Shown piece by piece: positions 27,865 to 36,555 of a stretch of DNA of 64,000 nt; position 1 is the first letter of the stretch; each line of letters starts with the position of its first letter. Origin of the DNA: Bacillus sp. J33. GTDB taxonomy: Bacteria > Bacillota > Bacilli > Bacillales > Cytobacillaceae. The notes under the pieces were generated by a model that saw nothing but the letters and a program-made list of their open reading frames with translations, did not search any database and was not told the DNA's origin. A program made the position numbers and the translations under genes. The stretch is taken from assembly GCF_000518885.1 (NCBI RefSeq), contig NZ_JAEL01000008.1:30974-94973 (forward strand), read 5' to 3'.

Positions 27865-29451
27865 CTAGTAACCAATTTTGGATCGATATTCTCTTGGCGT
27901 CATTTTCGTATATTTTTTAAATACTTTTGAAAAATAGGTACGATCTGAATAGCCGCATTTTATTGCAACCTCTTCTACTGATTCTCCTGTTTGCTCAAGG
28001 ATTTTTGCGGCAACACCGATTTTAAAGCGATGGAAATAATCGGTGAAATTTTCACCCGTCAATCGCTTAAAATAACGTGAAAAGTAACTTGGATTCATAT
28101 ATAAATGAGCGGCTACGTCTGTAGATGTAACATTTTCAGATAGATTCTCAATAATGTATTGATCAATCTCTTGTAACTTCGGCTCTCTGCTGCTGGCTCC
28201 GTCCATTTTTCCATTCCATTGAATAAGCTGTGTCAGCTTGTTTTCTACAATTTTTACGGCATCACTTAGTCTGGAGCACTCCTCTAGAAACGAATAAAAC
28301 TCTTCATTGCCCGTTTCAATATATTGTAATTCAATCAAACGGACTCTTCGTGAAATGATCCTTTTCAGTTCTCCAGGGTCCAGATTTTTCGTTGCTGCGG
28401 TTTGGGTGATGAATGCTAGAATTTCTTTTACCCTTTTACTGTTTTTTTCTTTTACAGCGATAACTAATTCACTCATCTCTTTGTCGAGAAGACGGCTAAT
28501 TGGACAAAAAGCGCTTAGATTGGTTTGTATATCCCAATTCAATATCGAAACCGTATTATAAAAAAAGTGAGATCGATTGCGTACTATTTTTTGGTAAACA
28601 AAACCAATATTCTTTATATCGGATGATTGTCGACCGTAGATAAAAAATATCTCCAAGCCTAAATATTCAATCATTTTCTCTTGTATCTCCATTAATAGAG
28701 ATTGAATGTACTGATGATGATCAAATTTTATGTTTTGACGAAAGTTATAAACAAAAACAATTGAATCTTCCTCGTTAAAAAAAGTAATTCCGGGATGATT
28801 TTTAGCGATATCACAGGCAATATTATAAACTCCATATTTAATGATGGACAGATCCTGATAGGAATACTTTTCTATAAACGCAGATAAAGAAAAGAAACCC
28901 GTCCCTAGAATAAACGAAGGATATTGCCAGCTAATATCAAGTTTTTTTGCAAATTGGATGAGTAATTCTGGATCATCTCTTTTGATAAGACGGTCAAATA
29001 ACGAATGTTTCAGTATTTCAATATTCCGGTTGAGTATTTCCTTATAGGATAAATCTTCTAAACTAACAGATGTTTCGATAACTTTATTTATGGAATTTTT
29101 CAAGTTTTCCTCGAGCTGCTCTTTCGTTAATTCATCTTTGATTAAATAACTATCAGCGTTCAGCTGTATGGCTTTTTGTGCATAGTGGAAATCCTCATGA
29201 CAGGTTAAAAAAATCATTCTGACATTTGGTTTAATCTGTTTTAATTCTGAAGCTAATTCAAGACCATTCATCTGAGGTAAACCTATATCCGAAATAACCA
29301 AATCAGGTTTGTATTGTTTAAATAATTCTAAGGCTTTTATACTTGAATAGGATGTGCCAACGATATTTAAGCCATGTTCTTCCCAATTGATTAGCTGTTT
29401 CAGATATTTAATCATTGGTACATCATCATCAACAAGCATAATATTAATCAT
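27865..29451 (-). CDS. YesN-like response regulator, AraC-type
   Basis: 528 residues. The receiver domain at 1-120 has the acidic pair in MLVDDD, the phospho-acceptor Asp in LVISDIGLPQMNG (near 55) and the lysine in YLIKDEL. A middle region of about 300 residues is followed by a two-helix-turn-helix AraC domain at about 425-528 (MNPSYFSRYFKRLTGENFTDY; GYSDRTYFSKVFKKY). The gene start overlaps the histidine kinase stop by four bases. Such regulators control nearby sugar ABC and lyase genes; candidate sites are the three shared motifs in this locus. Confidence 0.93.
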   Translation of the reverse strand: MINIMLVDDDVPMIKYLKQLINWEEHGLNIVGTSYSSIKALELFKQYKPDLVISDIGLPQMNGLELASELKQIKPNVRMIFLTCHEDFHYAQKAIQLNADSYLIKDELTKEQLEENLKNSINKVIETSVSLEDLSYKEILNRNIEILKHSLFDRLIKRDDPELLIQFAKKLDISWQYPSFILGTGFFSLSAFIEKYSYQDLSIIKYGVYNIACDIAKNHPGITFFNEEDSIVFVYNFRQNIKFDHHQYIQSLLMEIQEKMIEYLGLEIFFIYGRQSSDIKNIGFVYQKIVRNRSHFFYNTVSILNWDIQTNLSAFCPISRLLDKEMSELVIAVKEKNSKRVKEILAFITQTAATKNLDPGELKRIISRRVRLIELQYIETGNEEFYSFLEECSRLSDAVKIVENKLTQLIQWNGKMDGASSREPKLQEIDQYIIENLSENVTSTDVAAHLYMNPSYFSRYFKRLTGENFTDYFHRFKIGVAAKILEQTGESVEEVAIKCGYSDRTYFSKVFKKYTKMTPREYRSKIGY

Positions 29452-31175
29452 CCTTTTTCACCTTCCTTATCGATATCAATCGGAATTTGAACAACAATCG
29501 TTATACCGCCGTTATCATTTCGTTGAAGATCAATATCCCCATCAGAACCATAGAAAAGCTTTACTCTCTTTGCAATATTCATTAAACCAACACGATTGTA
29601 AGAGGTACCTTCAGAGCCGCTCTTTAACATTCGTTTTAACTCCAAAAGCTGATTCTCACTCACCCCTTTTCCATTATCGCTTATCATAATAACAACACAT
29701 TCATCCCTCTTATTAGCACGGATGATTATTTCTCCAGAAGATTTTTCAGAAAACCCATGAACGATGGCATTTTCTATAAATGGCTGAAGTAATAATTTCG
29801 GTAATTCAATATTTTTGACTTGATCTTCCATTTCAACCTTCAATTCTGCATTCACTTCGGTTCTCATTCTCATGATCTCTATATAATGAGATAGCAGTTT
29901 GCATTCACTTTCAATCGTGGAAGGTTCATCTATTTTCATATAGGCTCTTAGCAGACTCATTAAGGCGTTAATTTTATCAGCATGTTCATAATCATTATTT
30001 ATAAATAAACTGCATTTGATGGAATTTAACGTGTTAATTAAAAAATGAGGGCGAATTTGTGCGAATAATGCCTGGAGCTCAATGGCCCGTTTTTCCTCTT
30101 GTTCCTGTTCAATTTGTTCAATCAGCCCTTTTATTTCATCTAACATGTGATTAATTGTCTTGCCCAATTCATTAATTTCATCTTTTCCTTCAGGCAAGAA
30201 ACGAACATCATGTTTTCCTTTACCAAATTGGGTAGCAACGAAGGACAATTTCTGAATGGGACGATGCAGTCTTTTGGCCATTAAAAGTGAAATCAACAAA
30301 AAGATAAAAAAGAAAAGGGCAACCAAAACCGTACTTAGGAAGAAGCTTTTTGTAATTTGTCCTGTTATTTCTTCATTCGAGGTTTCATGAATTAGCTTCC
30401 ATTTTGAAATGGGGATTAAAACTGCGTCCCGTATTTCTCCATTTCTTTCATCATCATCTTTATAAGAAATTGTGTGGTCTCCTGCAATCAGCTTTCCATT
30501 TTCATCAAATAATGCGAGCTTGCCAGTCTTGGCCGATTGAAATAATCTTTTAAAATATTCATTCGAGATTCCTATATTTAAGGTAGCTAATGGCTGTCCG
30601 TTTTCAGGATGATTAATAACACGACTAAAGTAGTAATAGGAGTCTCCCTCTAGGTTCAAATGCTTAACGAGTCCCAATGATTGTAAATGGCTGGCCTGAT
30701 TAACATTTATTCGATCTTGCAGCCGATTCCAATGATCTTTCAAAACCGTTAAGGAAGGGGTTTTACTTGAGATGCCAACCGAATAAGGAACAATAAATTC
30801 TTTATTATTAACTAGAAACATATGAATATCGGAATTTAACATTTTAATGGATATATAGTCAAAGGAAGCAATAACCTTTTGATAATTATCATAATCCCGA
30901 TACCTTTTTATTTTTTCCGTTTCGCTAAAATCGATAAGTGTTCGAATGGTTTCATCGTTTTTGACGTAAAAATGAGTAACATAATTTAAGTCATCGACTA
31001 TTTTTGTGATATCTTTAGATACTAAATTCAATACAGAACGATTTGAGAGTTCTATTTTTTCAATCACATTATCTTTTATTGTTTTGTAAGACAATATCGT
31101 AATGACTAATATTGGGAGCAAGATTAATATAATAAATGATGACTGTATTTTTTGATAATAGCTTAATTTGTTCAT
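29448..31175 (-). CDS. YesM-like sensor histidine kinase
   Basis: 575 residues. Membrane segments near 12-32 and 283-305 flank an extracellular dCache-like sensory region. Then come a HAMP linker, the His_kinase domain with the phospho-acceptor in FAQIRPHFLINTLNSI (near 380), and an HATPase domain with DNGKGVSENQ and a G2 box near 530. It likely senses oligosaccharides released outside or a loaded binding protein and phosphorylates the downstream response regulator. The family usually reads PHFLYNTLN; the Ile here is a mild variation. Confidence 0.93.
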   Translation of the reverse strand: MNKLSYYQKIQSSFIILILLPILVITILSYKTIKDNVIEKIELSNRSVLNLVSKDITKIVDDLNYVTHFYVKNDETIRTLIDFSETEKIKRYRDYDNYQKVIASFDYISIKMLNSDIHMFLVNNKEFIVPYSVGISSKTPSLTVLKDHWNRLQDRINVNQASHLQSLGLVKHLNLEGDSYYYFSRVINHPENGQPLATLNIGISNEYFKRLFQSAKTGKLALFDENGKLIAGDHTISYKDDDERNGEIRDAVLIPISKWKLIHETSNEEITGQITKSFFLSTVLVALFFFIFLLISLLMAKRLHRPIQKLSFVATQFGKGKHDVRFLPEGKDEINELGKTINHMLDEIKGLIEQIEQEQEEKRAIELQALFAQIRPHFLINTLNSIKCSLFINNDYEHADKINALMSLLRAYMKIDEPSTIESECKLLSHYIEIMRMRTEVNAELKVEMEDQVKNIELPKLLLQPFIENAIVHGFSEKSSGEIIIRANKRDECVVIMISDNGKGVSENQLLELKRMLKSGSEGTSYNRVGLMNIAKRVKLFYGSDGDIDLQRNDNGGITIVVQIPIDIDKEGEKG

Positions 31176-31287
31176 ATCATTCCTGCCACCCTTTTAGTAG
31201 ACTAAAACGTTTACAATTATTATTTTACTACAATAGTAATAAATTTAGTATTACCAAAATAATCTGAATACAATTTTATATGGAACA

Positions 31288-31317
31288 AAAGGCCCCCCAT
31301 CCTGAGGCGCCTTTTAT
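31288..31317 (-). terminator. Terminator of the binding-protein gene
   Basis: Stem of aaggcgcc-type and ggggcctt-type arms with a short U tract on the minus strand, 9 bp past the binding-protein stop. It probably lets the highly needed binding protein be made separately from the kinase pair. Confidence 0.6.
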
Positions 31318-31325
31318 ATATACGA

Positions 31326-32660
31326 TTATTCGTTTTCTTTAATCACTTTATTTGCTTCATCAGCCATCCACTTTTGAACTTCTTTGGCAGATTTATCTTC
31401 TAGTATAAACTGACTAAATCCATCGCCTAAAATTTTATCTAATTCTGCAGCATATGTGATTGAAACTTCAGATGCTGGTAATGGTTCAGTACTGTCAAAT
31501 AAAGTGTACATTAGCGAATCCACATCATAATATTCTTCTTTACCTTCAATCCATTTTTCAACTAATGGTTTTGCATCTTCTTTTTTCCAGCCTGGCAACT
31601 CTGTTCTTGCATCTGTTAAGTTAGTAGAAATAAAGCGAGCTAGTTTAAAGGCAGCTTCTTTATGTTTAGAATTTTGACCAATTGCTAAATAGTTGCCGCC
31701 CATGTATATTTCGTTCTTATCACCTTTTGACTGAACTGGCACTGGAGCAAAGGCTGTTTTAAACTCATGCGGAAACTGTTGAGTATTACCGGTATCTGCA
31801 ATCATCCAAGAACCAGTTAATAGCATCGCTGCATCACCATTAAAAAATTCTGTTCTATAGTTTAATTTCGCACCAATGACGTCAGCATAAGGTTTTATGG
31901 ATTTATCCTTTTTCTCCATTTGATGTCTTAGATTAAAGAAATATTCATAGGAAGGATCTGTAAAATTTGTTTTACCGTCTTCCGTCATAAATGGATGCTT
32001 CTTGTGTACTTGAGCGATTGGATTCGCATATAATCCCCAGTTATGGAAGTATGCACCATATTGTTTTTCAGTACCTTCTCCCTTTGTTAATTTTTTAGCA
32101 TATTCACTAAATTCATCCCATGTCCAACCAGCCTTAGGCACTTCAAGACCCGCCTCATCTAATGCATCTTTATTTAGAAGCACAAAATTGGTTGTAACAT
32201 TGGTTAAAATCCCATAATATTTTCCATCATACTTTGGATTAACAAAGTATTCTTCTTCTGGTTTTAAGTTATTTTCTTTATATAAGTCATCCAGTGGTGC
32301 TACTACACCTTGTGCTGCACGTTGGTAGATCGCATCAATGTGCGGGGTCATAAAAAGGTCAATTTGCTCACCTGATGCCATTAACACATCCAGCTTTTTA
32401 AGAGTTTCAAGAGAGTTTCCTGGAACAAGTGATACATGCTCAACATCAATGTTTGGATTCTCTTTTTCAAATTGCTCAATATATTTTTCCGTTGATGCCT
32501 GCATTATTTCGTTATCCCAGTTGTAATACTTAATGGTTACTTTTTCGTCATTGGATTTTTCACTTGAATTTGACTCAGAACTTCCTGAACATGCAGATAG
32601 CAGAGACATTGCCAGAAATGCCGTACTTAAAGCTAACGTTGCTTTCTTTTTGAATCTCAT
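31326..32660 (-). CDS. Sugar ABC transporter solute-binding lipoprotein
   Basis: 444 residues. It has a lipoprotein signal with lipobox LLSAC (Cys24), a Ser/Asn/Glu-rich linker and a family-1 extracellular sugar-binding domain (YYNWDNEIMQASTEKYIEQF, EKENPNIDVEHV, GSWMIADTG near 280). It would hold imported unsaturated oligosaccharides at the membrane for the two permeases. It has its own upstream signals: a cre-like palindrome and a copy of the locus motif lie between it and the permease genes. Confidence 0.93.
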   Translation of the reverse strand: MRFKKKATLALSTAFLAMSLLSACSGSSESNSSEKSNDEKVTIKYYNWDNEIMQASTEKYIEQFEKENPNIDVEHVSLVPGNSLETLKKLDVLMASGEQIDLFMTPHIDAIYQRAAQGVVAPLDDLYKENNLKPEEEYFVNPKYDGKYYGILTNVTTNFVLLNKDALDEAGLEVPKAGWTWDEFSEYAKKLTKGEGTEKQYGAYFHNWGLYANPIAQVHKKHPFMTEDGKTNFTDPSYEYFFNLRHQMEKKDKSIKPYADVIGAKLNYRTEFFNGDAAMLLTGSWMIADTGNTQQFPHEFKTAFAPVPVQSKGDKNEIYMGGNYLAIGQNSKHKEAAFKLARFISTNLTDARTELPGWKKEDAKPLVEKWIEGKEEYYDVDSLMYTLFDSTEPLPASEVSITYAAELDKILGDGFSQFILEDKSAKEVQKWMADEANKVIKENE

Positions 32661-32679
32661 TTGAATCCCCCTTCTTTTT

Positions 32680-32695
32680 TATTAAGCGCTTACAT
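32680..32695. promoter_or_regulatory. cre-like site (CcpA)
   Basis: Contains ttaagcgcttaca, a near-palindrome close to the cre consensus tgtaagcgcttaca, 20 bp before the binding-protein start. Carbon catabolite repression by CcpA is expected for such a locus. The call rests on sequence similarity only. Confidence 0.5.
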
Positions 32696-32745
32696 AACAT
32701 ATTATAGCTCTAGTCTTTTTTATTGAACGTGCACAATTTGATACA

Positions 32746-32763
32746 GTTTGTGCATTTTTTTAC
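32746..32763. promoter_or_regulatory. Shared uronate-locus motif ahead of binding protein
   Basis: gtttgtgcatttttttac, matching 24676-24693 and 34653-34670. It begins 86 bp before the binding-protein start. An inverted tgcacaa lies just to the left at 32730, so this copy also forms a tgcacaa...ttgtgca palindrome. Confidence 0.6.
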
Positions 32764-32782
32764 TAGTTTTTATTTTCAGTCA

Positions 32783-33616
32783 TCAGCCTTTTACACCGCC
32801 AAGAGCAATTCCTTTAATCACTTGCTTCTGCATAATGATAAAGACAATAACAAGCGGAATAATAGCAGAAAGTGATGCCATCATTAAGACAGCAAAGTTG
32901 TCCGCGTAATCGTCTTTAAATAGTTGCAGCCCTAGTGTAATTGGATATAGTTCTTTGTCAATCAAGAAGATCAGCGGTCCTTGATAATCATTCCAAATCC
33001 AAATAAATTTAATAATACCAGCAGTTGCTAGAATCGGTTTACATAAAGGCATAATTATTTTCCAATAGATCGTAAAGTAGCCCGCTCCATCTAATTTAGC
33101 GGCCTCAATATATTCATTGGATATTCCAAGCATGTATTGCCTCATCAGGAAGGTAAAGTAGATAGAGAATAACCCCATCAAGATTAGCCCTTCATGTGTA
33201 TTATATAGTCCGAGCCATTTGATCAAGATAAACCTAGGTACCAAAGTCGCTTGTTCCGGTATGATCATAAAACTAAGGACAAGGGCAAAGACGAAATCCC
33301 TGCCTTTAAATTGAAGCTTACTAAAGGCGAATGCCGCCATTGAAGAAAAAATCAGGGTAGCCAATGTTTGAATAACAGCCAGTTTAATTGAGTTAAAATA
33401 GAATTTATAAAAAGGGATTTCGGCCATCCAAACTGCTTTGAAGTTTTCAATAATATTCCAATCTTTCGGAATCCATTGAATTGGAAATACCATTACATCT
33501 TTCTCAAATTTAAATGCCGCTGACATCATCCATATTAACGGGACGAGAAAAAAGATGGATAATACAAACATACCAATAGTGAATAAAATTTTACTCATAT
33601 TAAGCTTTTTTTTCAA
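32783..33616 (-). CDS. Sugar ABC transporter permease (MalG type)
   Basis: 277 residues, six membrane segments. The inner-membrane permease signature EYIEAAKLDGAGYFTIYWKIIMPLCKP near residue 165 contacts the ATPase. Start is TTG at 33616 with GGAGGTG eight bases upstream. Follows the first permease by 15 bp. No ATPase gene exists in the locus, so a shared MsmX-type ATPase encoded elsewhere must energise it, as is usual for Bacillus oligosaccharide importers. Confidence 0.93.
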   Translation of the reverse strand: MKKKLNMSKILFTIGMFVLSIFFLVPLIWMMSAAFKFEKDVMVFPIQWIPKDWNIIENFKAVWMAEIPFYKFYFNSIKLAVIQTLATLIFSSMAAFAFSKLQFKGRDFVFALVLSFMIIPEQATLVPRFILIKWLGLYNTHEGLILMGLFSIYFTFLMRQYMLGISNEYIEAAKLDGAGYFTIYWKIIMPLCKPILATAGIIKFIWIWNDYQGPLIFLIDKELYPITLGLQLFKDDYADNFAVLMMASLSAIIPLVIVFIIMQKQVIKGIALGGVKG

Positions 33617-33631
33617 TCGAATTCACCTCCA

Positions 33632-34576
33632 TCAAGAATGTACAAACCGTTTCTGCAGTTTCCAGCTAATTAAAGTAATAATTCCTACAATAATAAACAA
33701 TAACCATGAAATCGCGGATGCATAGCCCATATTGAATTGCTGAAATCCTTCTTCATAAATTCGGAATACAATAACGGTTGAAGAGTTATTTGGACCACCT
33801 TGCGTTAAAAAGGCAATTAAATCAAATACCTTAAAAGAACCAATCAGTAGTGTTATAAATAAAAAGACATTTGTTGGGCCAAGCAAAGGAAGCGTAATTT
33901 TAAAGAATTTCTGAAGCTCGGATGCTCCATCCATACTTGCTGCCTCATATAATTCGTCAGGAATACTTGATAATGAAGAAAGGTAAATGATAATTTGATA
34001 ACCAATTCCCGCCCAAATCGTAATAATAATGATTGAAATTAAAGAGGTCTTCGGACTTGCTAACCACATTGGCGGATTCTCAATCCCTAACCCAGCTAAA
34101 AACTGATTAATCGGTCCGAGGGATGGATGGAACAGTGCACTCCATACAGCACCAATAGCAATAATGGACGAAATATAAGGAATAAAAAACGCAATTTTAA
34201 AATAACTTGACATGTAAACCTTCGTATGAATAAGTACTGCTAATATAATTGCAAGGAACATTCCAATCGGGACTGTGAAAATAGTAAAAATGAAATTATT
34301 TTTTAGAGCCATAATAATTTTTTCATCTTCAAATAATTTTAGAAAATTATCAAACCCGGCAAAATGTATAGCTTGTAAGCCCCCGACTAAATTCCAATCG
34401 GAAAAGCTAAGGACTAGCGAAAATACAAGAGGGAATAAATAAAGTAACAAGATTCCAATGATTTCAGGCAATAAAAACAGCCATCCAATTAGACCTTCTT
34501 TTCTTCCGTTTGTCCAAAATGGTTTTTTTGTTAAATAATTTACTGGAACACTCGATTTGATGACTTTATTCTCCAC
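33632..34576 (-). CDS. Sugar ABC transporter permease (MalF type)
   Basis: 314 residues, six membrane segments. The ATPase-contact loop DELYEAASMDGASELQKFF is near residue 208. The GTG at 34576 has GGAGG eight bases upstream; 16 more in-frame codons upstream lack a ribosome site. First gene of the permease-permease pair and thus the 5' end of the whole uronate locus, with a copy of the locus motif 77 bp upstream. Confidence 0.92.
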   Translation of the reverse strand: MENKVIKSSVPVNYLTKKPFWTNGRKEGLIGWLFLLPEIIGILLLYLFPLVFSLVLSFSDWNLVGGLQAIHFAGFDNFLKLFEDEKIIMALKNNFIFTIFTVPIGMFLAIILAVLIHTKVYMSSYFKIAFFIPYISSIIAIGAVWSALFHPSLGPINQFLAGLGIENPPMWLASPKTSLISIIIITIWAGIGYQIIIYLSSLSSIPDELYEAASMDGASELQKFFKITLPLLGPTNVFLFITLLIGSFKVFDLIAFLTQGGPNNSSTVIVFRIYEEGFQQFNMGYASAISWLLFIIVGIITLISWKLQKRFVHS

Positions 34577-34652
34577 GAACGATACCTCCTTTTTATTCAT
34601 AGTTAAACTATAATGGATAGGCATTCATTGATTGATTAACGATTCTGACAAT

Positions 34653-34670
34653 AATGTGCATTATTTTTAC
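34653..34670. promoter_or_regulatory. Shared uronate-locus motif ahead of permeases
   Basis: aatgtgcattatttttac, matching the sites before the binding protein and GH88 genes. It begins 77 bp from the GTG start of the first permease. Confidence 0.6.
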
Positions 34671-34708
34671 TTCTCTTTATTTCTATAAATAAAGAGAAAT
34701 CCTATAAT

Positions 34709-34758
34709 GCAGCAAGGAAAGACCAAGTGAATATTTTCACTTGGTCTTTCCTTGCTGC
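34709..34758. repeat. Perfect 23-bp inverted repeat
   Basis: Two 23-bp arms (34709-34731 and 34736-34758) with a 4-base tatt loop and no mismatch. Neither side has a U tract, so it is not a standard terminator. It lies between the uronate locus and a gene remnant. Confidence 0.85.
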
Positions 34759-34783
34759 GAGACCCTTTATAAGGGATCCTCGG

Positions 34784-34955
34784 TTATTTTACATTAGCAC
34801 CCATAAGATTAGCCCCCTGAGCGGGAGCCGGCCTTAAGGCATCGTACCGATAGTTTAGCTGCAATTCTTCACAAATTTCTCTAAGAAATCCATGAATGAT
34901 ATAAATCACCAATAATCTCCTTCATTTGATGAACACCTAAATCTGTATTTGTCAT
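34784..34955 (-). pseudogene. Remnant of an unidentified gene, frameshifted
   Basis: Two overlapping minus-strand frames read like one protein. Frame one, from the ATG at 34955, gives MTNTDLGVHQMKEIIGDLYH and then a stop. Frame two, from about 34909, gives HGFLREICEELQLNYRYDAL and continues for 17 more residues (ending LMGANVK) to a stop at 34784. A one-base shift near 34883 would join them. Frame two also has a GTG with AAGGAG seven bases upstream, so a 41-residue real gene is the alternative. Not recognised. Confidence 0.4.
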
Positions 34956-35290
34956 TATGACCAAGCCATTTCTTAATTATGAAATCCAATGCCCCAGCCA
35001 AGTGATGATATTTCAATTTCTCTTTCCGAACCATCTCGGAATACTCCTAGCCCACTCCAACACCTGTACCATTGGAAGTAAATCATTTCTTTGTGTTTTA
35101 TTGATGAAATGCCAACTTTACTTTCCCCTTTTAACTATTCGTGAATTAAGAGGATATCAACACGAAAAAAATCCATTAATATCCAGAAATGTTCACTATT
35201 TGGATGAATTCTTGCCGAAAGATCAAGCAAGCTTGCCAAAGGGGGCATGGAAAATGATCCAAGGTTGTTGTATATTTAAGAAAACCAAAA
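34956..35290. other. Degraded coding sequence, both strands
   Basis: On the minus strand a frame reads SSIKHKEMIYFQWYRC then GSEREIEISSLGWGIGF, ending at a stop near 35005; this looks like the C-terminus of a lost protein. On the plus strand a 112-codon frame has no ribosome site. I take the stretch as decayed gene debris. Confidence 0.35.
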
Positions 35291-35294
35291 AGTG

Positions 35295-35358
35295 ACAGAA
35301 AGAATTGGAGAAATTGAGAATGATCATTCTTGACTGTCAGCTGATCGAAAAGTTGAAG
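35295..35358 (+). pseudogene. Scrap of a YdeI-like gene, duplicated
   Basis: About 61 bp here align to 35433-35496 within the next gene with roughly 48 identities by eye. The encoded pieces are ELEKLRMIILDCQLIEKLK and EFEKLRNIVLDCELTEEFK. It is a diverged remnant of a second copy of that gene, directly upstream of the intact one. Confidence 0.65.
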
Positions 35359-35372
35359 AGGGGAGTTCCTTG

Positions 35373-36026
35373 ATGACAAATAGCAGAATGAATCCTAAGG
35401 TTGATGAATTTTTAAGCAAAGCCGAAAAGTGGAAGGAAGAATTTGAGAAGTTGAGAAATATCGTGCTCGACTGTGAGCTGACCGAAGAATTTAAGTGGAT
35501 GCATCCTTGTTACACGTTTGAGAAAAAAAACATCGTTTTAATCCACGGATTTAAAGAATATTGCGCGCTTCTGTTTCACAAAGGTGCGTTGTTAAAGGAT
35601 GCCCATGGGATTCTAATCCAGCAAACGGAGAATGTACAGGCGGCACGCCAGATTCGGTTCACCAATGTTCAAGAAATAGCTGAAATGGAAACCATCTTGA
35701 AAGCATATATTAATGAAGCCATTGAGGTTGAAAAAGCAGGTTTGGAAGTGGAGGTAAAAAAGGATAAAGAATTCATAATTCCTGAAGAACTTCAAAATAA
35801 ATTCGATGAAATCCCCGTCTTGAAAACTGCTTTTGAAGCATTGACGCCGGGACGGCAAAGAGCATACATTCTTTATTTTTCTCAGCCCAAACAATCCAAA
35901 ACTCGAATGTCAAGGGTTGAAAAGAGTATGCAGAAAATTCTTGATGGAAAGGGATTAAATGATTGCACTTGTGGGCTATCTCAAAAGAAGCCCAACTGTG
36001 ACGGCTCGCACAAGAACATTCGATAA
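35373..36026 (+). CDS. DUF1801/YdeI-like protein with CDGSH-type tail
   Basis: 217 residues. The N-terminal about 110 residues match the DUF1801 (YdhG-like, iron-chaperone-named) fold (EFKWMHPCYTFEKKNIVLIHGFKEYCALLF). Residues 130-190 match the YdeI/OmpD-associated region (ELQNKFDEIPVLKTAFEALTPGRQRAYILY). The last 20 residues carry C-x-C-x2-S-x3-P-x-C-D-G-S-H, the full ligand set of a CDGSH [2Fe-2S] site. The ATG at 35373 follows a GAGGGGAG site. Function unknown; the tail suggests iron-sulfur or metal handling. Confidence 0.82.
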   Translation: MTNSRMNPKVDEFLSKAEKWKEEFEKLRNIVLDCELTEEFKWMHPCYTFEKKNIVLIHGFKEYCALLFHKGALLKDAHGILIQQTENVQAARQIRFTNVQEIAEMETILKAYINEAIEVEKAGLEVEVKKDKEFIIPEELQNKFDEIPVLKTAFEALTPGRQRAYILYFSQPKQSKTRMSRVEKSMQKILDGKGLNDCTCGLSQKKPNCDGSHKNIR

Positions 36027-36257
36027 GAAAAGCAATGAATCAAACTTTAAAATATTCACTTTGCGTTCATTCGAACTCCTTTTTAGATCGCAGGTGACAC
36101 TCAATCAAAAAAAAACAAAAGAGTGATCCTTAGAGTATAAGCAAACTGACGTGTATCAGGCTTATGCATTATCAGCTAAGAAAAGAAACATACTGCACAA
36201 TAAACGTACCCTTTGGCTTTTTGCTGACGGGACTTTAACACAATAACCAATAAAAAT

Positions 36258-36314
36258 AAAGAGCCTAAAATATGCAAGTTTTTATGCACTACTTGCGTAT
36301 TTCGGCTCTTTTTG
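36258..36314. terminator. Bidirectional terminator
   Basis: Long imperfect stem (agagcc...gcaagt / acttgc...ggctct) with T-rich flanks on both sides. It lies 230 bp after the YdeI-like gene and 107 bp after the broken small membrane-protein gene. The bases between it and the YdeI-like gene hold nothing else. Confidence 0.75.
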
Positions 36315-36420
36315 CATTTATGAAAGGTACTGCCATTTATAGCATTTTTTAAATGCCAAATACAATTTTCATCCCTATTAATCCATAGGGGCAAAGCGCT
36401 TTTTTAAATGAAAATTATCG

Positions 36421-36555
36421 TTACCGTTTTGAGTCATCATTCAATTCTTTCTCAATTTCTTCATTGCTTACTTTTTCTATCTCAATCTCTTTAATATTAA
36501 GATGTTTAGAAAGCAGCCTTAAATGATATTTAATATTCGAAAGACTGTAAATCAC
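36421..36555 (-). pseudogene. C-terminal part of an IS-split small membrane protein
   Basis: 44 codons reading VIYSLSNIKYHLRLLSKHLN and ending in a lysine/glutamate-rich tail and TAA at 36421. It has no ribosome site and begins exactly where the IS element ends. The missing start is at 37967-38017 on the other side of the element; joined in frame, the two give a 61-residue single-span membrane protein. Confidence 0.75.

Noticed and set aside
34957..35295. 112-codon plus-strand frame
   Set aside because: No ribosome site, and the stretch carries competing remnants on the other strand; kept only as degraded sequence.
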